Assembly: GCA_029212845.1 (NCBI GenBank)
Contig: JARGPD010000010.1
Coordinates: forward strand, 1 to 32,980
Direction: 5' to 3'
DNA: 32,980 bases
DNA from: Planctomycetota bacterium
Lineage (GTDB): Bacteria; Planctomycetota; UBA1135; GCA-002686595
A program made the translations under genes and the position numbers. Below, piece after piece: positions 1 through 6,770 of the stretch. Each line of letters starts with the position of its first letter. Position 1 is the first letter of the stretch. Under the pieces are notes generated by a model. The model worked only from the letters and a program-made list of their open reading frames with translations. It did not search any database and had not been told where the DNA came from.

Positions 1-84
1 CCCCTAGCCCGCCGGCACTACTACATGCTCCGCGAGGTCCCCGGCTTCTGGGTCTACTGGCTGCGCCGCGCCACGGGCAAGTGA
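1..84 (+). CDS. C-terminal end of an unidentified protein (cut by window edge)
   Basis: An open frame enters from the left edge and ends at a TGA at 82-84, giving 27 residues that finish in GFWVYWLRRATGK. The tail is rich in aromatic and basic residues, as is common at the end of membrane-associated enzymes such as glycosyltransferases, but it is too short to assign a family. It converges on the YbjQ-family gene on the other strand, with about 70 bp between the stops. The frame is supported only by its codon bias (mostly G/C third positions), so the call is tentative. Confidence 0.5.
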   Translation, partial: PLARRHYYMLREVPGFWVYWLRRATGK

Positions 85-153
85 CCGACAGGCTGGCCGG
101 CGGATGGTCGTCCATGGCCATTGGCCGGCCCCGACCCCAGGCGACGAGCGTGC

Positions 154-477
154 CTAGTCCTCGAGCGTGACGGCTGTGCCGTAGACGAGCACTTCGGCGG
201 CGCCGGCGGCGATCTCGGTGCCGCAGAAGCGCAGGGCTACGACGGCGTCGGCGCCCATCTCGCGGGCCTCGTCGGCCAGGCGGTCGAGGGCCTGCTCGCG
301 GGCTTCGGCCAGCAGCTTGGTGTACTCGTCCAGCTCTCCGCCGACGATGCCCTTGAAGAAGGCGCCGATGTCCCTTCCGAAGTGGCGGGAGCGGACGCTC
401 GAGCCACGGACCAGGCCGAGGGCCTTGCCGATGCGCCGGCCGGGGACGTCGTCGGTGGTGAAGAGGAGCTGCTTCAT
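154..477 (-). CDS. YbjQ/UPF0145 family protein
   Basis: This 107-residue protein matches the small YbjQ (UPF0145, 'putative heavy-metal-binding') family in length and pattern. It has an N-terminal beta strand (LLFTTDDVPG), the G-x-V-R-G-S central region, a long helix ending in A-REMGADAVVALRF, and a C-terminal strand ending in VYGTAVTLE. The family forms pentameric rings of unknown function. The ATG at 477 is chosen because it overlaps the TGA of the upstream anti-sigma-like gene as ATGA, which implies translational coupling. It is the last gene of the lpxB-sigma-anti-sigma set. The family call is fairly sure; the role is unknown. Confidence 0.8.
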   Translation of the reverse strand: MKQLLFTTDDVPGRRIGKALGLVRGSSVRSRHFGRDIGAFFKGIVGGELDEYTKLLAEAREQALDRLADEAREMGADAVVALRFCGTEIAAGAAEVLVYGTAVTLED

Positions 478-911
478 CGCTTGACCGCGGTGTAGGGGTC
501 GAAGGGGCGGCTGCGCCAGCGGCGGCGAGCGACGGTGAGGAAGACGAGCGTGAGCCCGCCGAGGAAGAGGCTGACCACCAGCTTCTGCCAGAGGTCGATG
601 CGGGCGTCCCAGAAGCCGACGAGCGCAATCGCAAGCAGGCCGATGGCCCCGGCAACCGTCGCGACCCAACCGAGGGTCACGCCGGCGCTCTGCAGGGGCT
701 CGGCCTCGATGCGCTGCCATGCGAGCTCGATCGGCTCGGGAGGCGCTGCGGTCCTGGCCATCAGGTCGAGGCGCTGCAGGGCGGTCACCTCGCGGGCGAG
801 CTCGGGCTCGGCCGCTAGGCGCAGGGCGAACTCGCGGCGTGACTCGTCGTCGAGCTGGTCGTCGACAAAGGCCATGCAGAGGAGCTCATCGCGGGTCGGG
901 TGCGCGGTCAT
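474..911 (-). CDS. anti-sigma-factor-like membrane protein
   Basis: The 145-residue protein begins with a short cytoplasmic helical domain (residues about 8-50, with LLCMAFVDDQLDDESRREF) resembling the N-terminal fold of anti-sigma factors that hold ECF sigma factors. The zinc-binding H-x3-C-x2-C signature is absent, so it would be a zinc-free type. Two hydrophobic segments follow at about residues 79-100 and 111-128, then a basic tail. Its start lies 2 bp after the stop of the ECF sigma gene, the classic sigma/anti-sigma pairing. Inferred role: to sequester that sigma factor at the inner membrane. Position and domain order support the call; sequence similarity alone would be weak. Confidence 0.65.
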   Translation of the reverse strand: MTAHPTRDELLCMAFVDDQLDDESRREFALRLAAEPELAREVTALQRLDLMARTAAPPEPIELAWQRIEAEPLQSAGVTLGWVATVAGAIGLLAIALVGFWDARIDLWQKLVVSLFLGGLTLVFLTVARRRWRSRPFDPYTAVKR

Positions 912-913
912 CT

Positions 914-1588
914 CTATTCGGCCTCCTGTTCGGTGGAGGCATAGTCCGAGAGGGCGCCGTCGAGGTGCGGCTCGAGCAGGTCGCGCAGGCGTCGGCGGGC
1001 GTGGAAGAGGCGCGACATGACCGTGCCTTCAGGGATGTCGAGGGCGTGGGCGATCGCGCGGTAGGAGAGGTCCTGGAACTGGCGCAGCACCAGGATCTCG
1101 CGGTCGCGGGCGGAGAGCCGGTTCATCGCCTCCCAGAAGAGCGTGGTGGTCTCCTCCTGCTCGGGCCCATGGGACGGCAGCGGGCTGTCGTCGACGAGGT
1201 CCCAGTCGGCCTGCGTGCCGTCGTCGTCCTTGCCCGCGCTGAGGCTGCTCTTCTTGATGCGGCCCTGCTTGCGCAGGAAGCTGAAGCAGGTGTTGCGCAG
1301 GATGCGGTGGAACCAGGGCAGGAACGGTGCGTCGTCGCGGTAGGTGCCGCGCGCCTTCCAGGTCTTGAGGAAGGCCTCCTGGCACAGGTCGCGGGCATCC
1401 TCGGGCGAGCCGACCAGTCCCTGGGCTACGCGCTGGGCGCGGTCGCCCACCGAGCGCACGAGGCGCGTGAAGGCGTCCTCGTCGCCCGCCTTCGAGGCGA
1501 GCATCAGCTGGGTGGCACGGTTCTCCATCGAGTCCCCGTACTCCGCCCCGGCTTCCCTCTTCAGGGGAATGTCGTTCGAATCCTTCAT
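914..1588 (-). CDS. ECF-type RNA polymerase sigma-70 factor
   Basis: The 224-residue protein has sigma region 2 (DARDLCQEAFLKTW, then PWFHRILRNTCFSFLRKQ) and region 4 with its helix-turn-helix (LSARDREILVLRQF, LSYRAIAHALDIPEGTVMSRL), and no region 3 or 1.1, as expected for an ECF factor. It would direct RNA polymerase to a stress or envelope regulon. The ATG at 1588 overlaps the lpxB TGA as ATGA; a second Met at 1528 would give a more typical ECF length, so the first 20 residues may be non-essential. An anti-sigma-like gene follows after 2 bp. Family call is secure; the regulon is unknown. Confidence 0.93.
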   Translation of the reverse strand: MKDSNDIPLKREAGAEYGDSMENRATQLMLASKAGDEDAFTRLVRSVGDRAQRVAQGLVGSPEDARDLCQEAFLKTWKARGTYRDDAPFLPWFHRILRNTCFSFLRKQGRIKKSSLSAGKDDDGTQADWDLVDDSPLPSHGPEQEETTTLFWEAMNRLSARDREILVLRQFQDLSYRAIAHALDIPEGTVMSRLFHARRRLRDLLEPHLDGALSDYASTEQEAE

Positions 1589-3012
1589 GGTCGGCCTGGA
1601 TTCTCGCCGACGGAGCCGCCGCTGGATAGCCCCGGGAGCAGCTCCAGGGAGGCCCGGGCGGCCCGGCGGACGGCACCGGCGGTCCCGAGGCGGCGTGCGG
1701 CCCGCTCCTGGCCAGCTAGGTTCTTCGCCCGCCAGGCGGCGTCGCCGAGGGCGCTGGCGAGGGCGGCGGTGACCTCGGCGGTGGGGCCCTCGCCGTGGAA
1801 GCCGAACTCGGGATGCACCTCTTCGTTGGCCAGGAGGTTGACCGACGTGAACCATGGGCAGGTCAGGATGTGGTCGCGCATCCAGCCCTGGCGGCTGTTC
1901 TTGAGGCGGTAGAGGACGACCGTCGGCAGGCGGTGGGGCAGGAGGTCGAGCACGACCGTGCCCGAGACCGTGAGCGCGGCGGCGGCGCGGCTGAGCTCCT
2001 GGTGCAGGGGGCCCTTGGCTAGCTCGACGCGCGCGGGGCTAGCGGCGAGCAGCTGCACGAACAGGGGGTCGAGGTCGCGCCGCGAGTGGGGCAGGAAGAC
2101 CTCGAGGTTCGCGTGGGCGGGCATGGCTTGCAGCTCGGCGACGCGGTCGAGCATCCAGGGCAGGTTGCGGCCCACGACGCCGGCGCGGCTGCCGGGCAGG
2201 ATCGCGAGGGGGCCCTTCGGCGCGGGCAAGGACTGGTCGCGCTGGGACTCGCGCGCGTGGCCGTCGGCGTCGAGGGCCTCGAGCTCGTCGAGCAACGGGT
2301 GCCCGACGTAGGCTGCGGGTACGCCGTGGCGTCCGTACCAGGCCGGCTCGAAGGGCAGGATCGACAGCCCGAGGTCGACGACCTTGCGGTAGCCCTTCAC
2401 CCGCCAAGGCGCCCAGCCCCAGTACTGCGGCGTGACGAAGTGCGCGACCTTGGGGGCCCGGGCGCCCGCTCCGCGCACGAGCCGCGCGAGGGGCACGTGC
2501 AGGGCCGGCGAGTCCACGGGCAGGAACAGGTCGGGCTGCCAGTCGCGGGCGCAGGCGGTCGCGTCACGCAGGAGACCGAGGTAGAAGGGCAGGGTCTTGA
2601 GCACGCCGTCGAAGCCCATCGCCGCGCGGGAGCCGGGGTCGCCGATCGAGGTCATGCCGCGCTCGACGAGGGCGGCGCCGCCGAGTCCGCGGAGGTCGGG
2701 CTCGGGCAGGCCCGCTCGGTGGGCCTCCCGCTTCAGGGCATCGATCAGGTTGGCGGCGTGGATCTCGCCGGAGTGCTCGGCGGCCGAGATCAGGATGCGC
2801 AGGGGGCGCTGGGCGAGCTCGCCGGTGGCAACCAGCGGGGGCAGGTGGTCGGGATCGGCGAGGGGCGGCGGCCCGAGGGCCAGGACCTCACGCACTACGG
2901 CCTCATTGGCCTCGCGCTTGGCGAGGTAGCCCATGAGCCGGGGCGGGATCAGGGCCAGACCGCCGAGGGCACGGGCGAACTCCAGGGCGACGTCGAGGCT
3001 GGGAGAGGACAT
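1585..3012 (-). CDS. lpxB: lipid-A-disaccharide synthase (LpxB family), N-terminally extended
   Basis: LpxB joins UDP-2,3-diacylglucosamine to lipid X to form the lipid A disaccharide at the inner membrane. Family hallmarks are visible in order: AEHSGEIHAANL (about residue 77, replacing the usual GEASGDLHG), LPVDSPALHVPLA, HFVTPQYWGWAPWRV, LPFEPAWY and YVGHPLLDEL, LAILPGSRAGVV, and SGTVVLDLLPHRLPTVVLYRLK. At 475 residues it is longer than the usual 380-390, because about 70 extra residues precede the core. The sigma-factor gene overlaps its stop by 4 bp. The start at 3012 is the furthest convincing ATG; no Shine-Dalgarno is obvious. Several positions depart from the bacterial consensus, so a related glycosyltransferase remains possible. 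Confidence 0.85.
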   Translation of the reverse strand: MSSPSLDVALEFARALGGLALIPPRLMGYLAKREANEAVVREVLALGPPPLADPDHLPPLVATGELAQRPLRILISAAEHSGEIHAANLIDALKREAHRAGLPEPDLRGLGGAALVERGMTSIGDPGSRAAMGFDGVLKTLPFYLGLLRDATACARDWQPDLFLPVDSPALHVPLARLVRGAGARAPKVAHFVTPQYWGWAPWRVKGYRKVVDLGLSILPFEPAWYGRHGVPAAYVGHPLLDELEALDADGHARESQRDQSLPAPKGPLAILPGSRAGVVGRNLPWMLDRVAELQAMPAHANLEVFLPHSRRDLDPLFVQLLAASPARVELAKGPLHQELSRAAAALTVSGTVVLDLLPHRLPTVVLYRLKNSRQGWMRDHILTCPWFTSVNLLANEEVHPEFGFHGEGPTAEVTAALASALGDAAWRAKNLAGQERAARRLGTAGAVRRAARASLELLPGLSSGGSVGENPGRP

Positions 3013-3153
3013 GGCGATCGGCGGAGCCTACCGCGCGGTGGACGGCGGAAGAAGGGCAGGCGCCACAGGAATGGGGCGCTTGGGCCATGGGGTGCCCGCC
3101 CGGGGCCCCGGGACGAGCGCTCCTCGAGGCACACGGTTCGTGCCCCCGGTCGC

Positions 3154-3159
3154 TACACT
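3154..3159 (+). promoter_or_regulatory. -10-like box TACACT seven nt before a start codon
   Basis: TACACT sits in the context GGTCGCTACACT and ends 7 nt before the ATG at 3167. A promoter here would start transcription at or next to the ATG, giving a leaderless mRNA. The same CGCTAnnnT context recurs before other starts in this window (15121, 28404) and in the rpsB promoter (30796). No -35 element is evident. Confidence 0.5.
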
Positions 3160-3166
3160 CGGTCCC

Positions 3167-3862
3167 ATGTTGCGGCTCGTCGGCTTCTTCGCCTTGGTGA
3201 TCGTCCTGCACGGGCTCCTGCTCCACGTCCCCGTGGTCGGACCCTTGCTGGCGAGCATCGGCTTCTTCGGCTACTGGGCCGTCGCGATCCTGGCCTCGGT
3301 GCTGGCGTCGCGGGCGGCGAACAAGCTGGTCGAGTGGCGCGCCTTCGAGCGCCGCGTGCGCGATCTTGGCGCCGTGGACACGCCCCACAACCGGGGCAAG
3401 CTCGGGCTCCTGCAGGTTGCCGTCGGGCGCTACCGGGCTGCCGAGCCGAACCTCCAGGCGGCCTTCGATGCCCAGCCTGACGTGCCCGACTGGGCGCTCG
3501 GGCTCGGCCGCGTGAAGGCCGCGCTCGGCGACCAGCAGGCCGCCGGCTCGTACTTCGCGCGGGTCGTCTTCGAGGACGCCCAGTTCGGCTATGGCGAGGC
3601 CTTCCTGGGCCTGGCCGACGCGGCCTTGGCCTTGGGCCGCGCCGACGACGCTCTGCGCGCGCTCGAGGACCATGACCTGCGGCACGGCCCGAACCCGCGC
3701 AGCGCCTACCAGCGCGGCCAGTGCCTGCGCGCGCTCGGGCGCAAGGACGAGGCGCGCGAGGCCTTCGGCCAGGTCTTCCGCCTGCGCTCCGAGCTGCCCG
3801 CCTTCCAGCGCAAGGGCTACGCGGGGCTGCTGCTGAAGGCGCAGCTGGCGCGCTTGACCTGA
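3167..3862 (+). CDS. membrane-anchored TPR-repeat protein
   Basis: The 231-residue protein starts with two hydrophobic stretches (about residues 3-24 and 27-48) that should place the N-terminus in the membrane. Helical tetratricopeptide-like repeats follow from about residue 70, for example PDWALGLGRVKAALGDQQAAGSYFARV, AFLGLADAALALGRADDALRALE and AYQRGQCLRALGRKDEAREAFGQVF. TPR proteins act as assembly platforms; no enzyme motif is present. The ATG at 3167 is preferred over upstream starts because the hydrophobic segment begins there and a -10-like box precedes it. Its stop overlaps the next gene's start (TGATG), so the two are probably co-translated. The partner is unknown. Confidence 0.8.
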   Translation: MLRLVGFFALVIVLHGLLLHVPVVGPLLASIGFFGYWAVAILASVLASRAANKLVEWRAFERRVRDLGAVDTPHNRGKLGLLQVAVGRYRAAEPNLQAAFDAQPDVPDWALGLGRVKAALGDQQAAGSYFARVVFEDAQFGYGEAFLGLADAALALGRADDALRALEDHDLRHGPNPRSAYQRGQCLRALGRKDEAREAFGQVFRLRSELPAFQRKGYAGLLLKAQLARLT

Positions 3863-4653
3863 TGGGACTCGAAGACTTGCCTGCGCACGAGCAGCCCCCG
3901 GCACTCGAACCTCCGAGCTTCGTCTTGGTCGAGGTGCTCAAGGCCGACGACCTCGGCCGGATCGAGCTCGGTCGCCTCGGTGTCCGAACCCACGCTGGTC
4001 AAGCCGGTGGCCTCGGCGATCCCGAGCACGGCGGCCCCGGCGGGCAGCTGGTGATCCGACGGCTTGCGGCGCGCGGTCCCTTGGGCTTCTTCGCGCGCGC
4101 GCTCCTGCGCCGCGAGGCGCGTGCGCTCGACCTGCTCGACGGGGTCGCGGGGGTCGTGCCGCTGCTCGGTCGCACGGGCTCGCGCGAGCTGCTGCGCGGC
4201 TACGCTCCGGGCGTGCCCCTGCACCGGACGGAGCGTCTGCCCGAGGACTTCTTCGAGCAGCTCGCGGAGCTAGTCCGTGACCTGCACGCGCGCGGGGTCG
4301 CACACAACGACCTGCACAAGGAGCCCAACGTGCTGGTGGGCGAGGACGGGCGGCCGGTGCTGGTCGACTTCCAGCTCGCGAGCGTTCACCGGCGCGGCTC
4401 GCGCCGGCTGGCGCGGCGCGCGGCGGAGGACCTGCGGCATGTGGCCAAGCACGCGGCGCGCTACCTGGATCGGGACTCGGGCCGGCGCTCCAGCCGGGCC
4501 GAGCGGGGGCTCGTGTCGCGGGTGTGGATGGCGACGGGGAAGAAGCTCTACAACGTGGTCACGCGGCGGCTCCTGCACCGCCCGGATGCCGAGGGGCGCC
4601 GCCCCCGCGGCGGCCCCTGGCCCAAGTGGCAGCCGCCTGTCGGCCCAAGGTGA
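3862..4653 (+). CDS. LPS-kinase-like (KdkA/WaaP/RIO-type) small-molecule or protein kinase
   Basis: The 263-residue protein resembles the lipopolysaccharide kinase branch of the protein-kinase fold. An N-lobe-like stretch QLVIRRLAARGPLGFFARALLRREARAL corresponds to the R-G-G-L segment of KdkA-like kinases. A catalytic loop HNDLHKEPN (about residue 147) gives the H-x-D-x4-N pattern, and VLVDFQLA (about residue 166) supplies the metal-binding Asp as DFQ rather than DFG. The usual N-lobe lysine is not obvious (VIRR). It overlaps the TPR gene by TGATG. With lpxB divergent nearby, phosphorylation of LPS core sugar is a reasonable inference, but the substrate cannot be read from sequence. Confidence 0.72.
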   Translation: MGLEDLPAHEQPPALEPPSFVLVEVLKADDLGRIELGRLGVRTHAGQAGGLGDPEHGGPGGQLVIRRLAARGPLGFFARALLRREARALDLLDGVAGVVPLLGRTGSRELLRGYAPGVPLHRTERLPEDFFEQLAELVRDLHARGVAHNDLHKEPNVLVGEDGRPVLVDFQLASVHRRGSRRLARRAAEDLRHVAKHAARYLDRDSGRRSSRAERGLVSRVWMATGKKLYNVVTRRLLHRPDAEGRRPRGGPWPKWQPPVGPR

Positions 4654-4683
4654 AGGGACGCCGGGCGGTACTCGCGGCCGGAG

Positions 4684-5247
4684 CTAGAGTCCCAGGAAGT
4701 TGGCGAGCAAGGCTGGGCCCTGGTCGCAGAGGATCGACTCGGGGTGGAACTGCACGCTGACATGGGGGTGTGCGCGGTGCCGTAGGGCCAGGACCTCGCC
4801 CAGGGGGGAGCGGGCCGTGACCTCGAGCTCGGGCGGCAGGCCGTCCTCGACCACGCACAGGCTGTGGTAGCGGCCGGCTTCGAAGGGGCTGGGCAGGCCG
4901 CGGAAGATCCCGGCGTCGTGGTGGAGAACCTCGACCGGTCGCCCATGGGCCAGCTCGGGCGAGCCTCCGATCGTGGCGCCCGCGGCCAGGGCCAGGGCCT
5001 GGTGCCCCAGGCAGACCCCCAGCATCGGGGTCCCAGGGAAGGCGGCGAACAGGGCCTGGGACAGGGTCGCATCGCGCGGGTGGCCGGGCCCAGGCCCGAC
5101 GACGATGCGCTCGGGCGCCAGCTCTTGGAAGTCGGCCAGGGTCGCGGTCGCGCGCTCTAGGACGCGCACCTCTTGGCCGAGGCCGGCGAGGGCCTGGACC
5201 AGGTTCCAGGTGAACGAGTCGCGGTTGTCGAGCAGGGCCAGGGCCAT
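4684..5247 (-). CDS. class I glutamine amidotransferase, TrpG/PabA type
   Basis: This 187-residue protein is a type-1 amidotransferase that would release ammonia from glutamine for anthranilate or aminodeoxychorismate synthase. It starts with LLDNRDSFTWNLVQAL, has VVGPGPGHPRDA, the nucleophile Cys in GVCLGHQALALA, YHSLCV, and the His-Glu pair in VQFHPESIL. Length is normal. No trpE or pabB gene is adjacent, so the large-subunit partner must be elsewhere. The ATG at 5247 is chosen because the fold begins two residues later; a 30-residue upstream extension looks non-native. TrpG and PabA cannot be separated here, and one protein may serve both pathways. Confidence 0.88.
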   Translation of the reverse strand: MALALLDNRDSFTWNLVQALAGLGQEVRVLERATATLADFQELAPERIVVGPGPGHPRDATLSQALFAAFPGTPMLGVCLGHQALALAAGATIGGSPELAHGRPVEVLHHDAGIFRGLPSPFEAGRYHSLCVVEDGLPPELEVTARSPLGEVLALRHRAHPHVSVQFHPESILCDQGPALLANFLGL

Positions 5248-5256
5248 GGCCAGATT

Positions 5257-5275
5257 GGAGCCGGGTTGCGGCTCC
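5257..5275 (-). repeat. inverted repeat just upstream of the amidotransferase start
   Basis: GGAGCCG and CGGCTCC form a perfect 7-bp stem with a 5-nt loop, ending 9 nt before the ATG at 5247. In the mRNA this hairpin would lie where a ribosome-binding site is expected. It could limit initiation or be fortuitous in GC-rich DNA. Confidence 0.35.
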
Positions 5276-5378
5276 GGGACCAGGGCAAACCGGCCGACCC
5301 GGGGCAACCTTGGAACCCGCCTCGAAACCATGGGCAAGCGAGGGCAACACGGAGCGTGATTCGAGGCCCCCCCAGGCG

Positions 5379-5384
5379 TATGGT
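5379..5384 (+). promoter_or_regulatory. -10-like box TATGGT six nt before trkA
   Basis: TATGGT ends 6 nt before the ATG at 5391, the same geometry as the boxes before 15133 and 28416. It supports 5391 rather than the internal ATG at 5406 as the trkA start, and suggests a leaderless trkAH mRNA. It lacks the full CGCTA context (it reads GGCGTATGGT). Confidence 0.4.
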
Positions 5385-5390
5385 GCCCCC

Positions 5391-6770
5391 ATGGATCGCG
5401 AGACCATGGACATCGTGATCATTGGCTCGGGCGAGGTGGGTCACCACCTCGCGGATGTGCTCTCCAAGGGCCAGCACCGGGTCAGTGTGATCGACAAGGA
5501 TCCCGAGCGGATTCGTGAGCTGCAGGAGTCCCTCGACGTGCAGGCGGTGCCTGGCGACGCCACCGTCGCCGAGGCCTTGACCCTCGCAGGCGTGCCGAAG
5601 GCCGACATCGTCGTGGCCGCCACGGACAACGACCTGGTCAACATGATGGCCTGCATCCTGTCCAAGAAGCTGGGCGCCAAGCGCGTGATCCTGCGCATCA
5701 AGGACACGGCGCGGGTCGACGGCTTCCGCTTCTTCTACAAGGGGGCGCTCGGCTACGACGTGCTCTTCTCGACCGAGGAGCTGGCTGCCGAGGCCGTGCT
5801 GCGCACGGTCGCGACCAACCACGCCCTCGAGGTCGAGACCTTCGCCGGCGGCCAGGTGCAGCTGCGCCGGCTGCGGGTCGGCCCTGACAGCGAGCTGCTC
5901 GGCCGCCCGCTGAGCACCCTGCGCCTGCCCGCGGGCGTGATGCTGGTGGCGACGATCCGCAAGAACGTCGTCGCGGTGCCGGGCGGCAGCTTCGTGCTGG
6001 AGTCCAGCGACCACGTCTACGTCGTTGGCAAGCGCGACAACCTGGACGAGTTCGAGGCCCTGGCCGGCGAGCCGGTCAAGGTCCGCCGCAAGGTGGTGAT
6101 CGTCGGCGGCGGTTCGGTGGGCGTCACCATCGCCGAGCGCCTCGACGAGCTGCCGGGCATCTCCGTGCGGCTGTTCGAGCGCGACCCCGCGCGCGCCGAG
6201 AAGGTCGCCAAGCGCCTCTCCAGCCGCGTGCTCGTGCTGCAGGGCGACGCGACGGACCTTGACTTCCTGCTCGAGGAGCAGGTCGGTGAGGTGGAGGTCT
6301 TCATCGCCGCGACCAAGCGCGACGAGGACAACCTCATCGCCTGCCAGCTGGCCAAGAGCCAGGGCGTCGAGCGGACCGTGGCGCTGGTCAACAAGCGCTC
6401 GTACCGCAACGTCTACAACCTGATGAACATCGACGTGGCGGTCTCGCCACGGCTGCAGTGCGCCCAGCGCATCCTGCGCTTCGTGCGCTCGGGCTCGGTC
6501 TCGTCGATCGCGGTGATCGCCGACGGTCGCGCCGAGGTGCTCGAGCTCGAGGCGCACTTCGCTGGCGGCAAGAAGCAGCGCCGGGTCAAGAACCTCGGCC
6601 TGCCGGACGGCGCCAAGATCGGCGCGGTCGTGCGCACCGAGGACGTCTTCATCCCCAACGGCGAGAGCGTGATCGAGGACGGCGACCAGGTGATCCTGTT
6701 CAGCCTGCCCGAGGACATCCGCGAGGTCGAGCGCATCTTCCTGCAGGCCGACGCCCACGTCGCCGAATGA
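5391..6770 (+). CDS. trkA: Trk potassium transporter regulatory NAD-binding subunit TrkA
   Basis: At 459 residues this matches full-length TrkA with two tandem RCK halves. The first Rossmann motif is IVIIGSGEVGHHLADVL, followed by the acidic end of strand beta-2 (VIDKD) and GDAT; the second is VVIVGGGSVGVTIAERL, followed by LFERD and LQGDAT. TrkA_C segments follow each half (LRRLRVGPDSELLGRPLSTLRLP, and the C-terminal LGLPDGAKIGAVVRTEDVFIPNG). It sits on the cytoplasmic face of TrkH and gates K+ uptake in response to nucleotides. Its TGA overlaps the trkH ATG as ATGA, so the pair is co-translated. Confidence 0.96.
   Translation: MDRETMDIVIIGSGEVGHHLADVLSKGQHRVSVIDKDPERIRELQESLDVQAVPGDATVAEALTLAGVPKADIVVAATDNDLVNMMACILSKKLGAKRVILRIKDTARVDGFRFFYKGALGYDVLFSTEELAAEAVLRTVATNHALEVETFAGGQVQLRRLRVGPDSELLGRPLSTLRLPAGVMLVATIRKNVVAVPGGSFVLESSDHVYVVGKRDNLDEFEALAGEPVKVRRKVVIVGGGSVGVTIAERLDELPGISVRLFERDPARAEKVAKRLSSRVLVLQGDATDLDFLLEEQVGEVEVFIAATKRDEDNLIACQLAKSQGVERTVALVNKRSYRNVYNLMNIDVAVSPRLQCAQRILRFVRSGSVSSIAVIADGRAEVLELEAHFAGGKKQRRVKNLGLPDGAKIGAVVRTEDVFIPNGESVIEDGDQVILFSLPEDIREVERIFLQADAHVAE

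Noticed and set aside
121-1912. Long plus-strand open frames opposite the sigma and lpxB genes
   Set aside because: They are shadows created by GC-rich codon use; the minus-strand frames carry recognisable protein families.
5157-6758. 533-codon minus-strand frame opposite trkA
   Set aside because: It is an antisense shadow rich in Leu, Asp and His with no domain signature; trkA is unmistakable on the plus strand.
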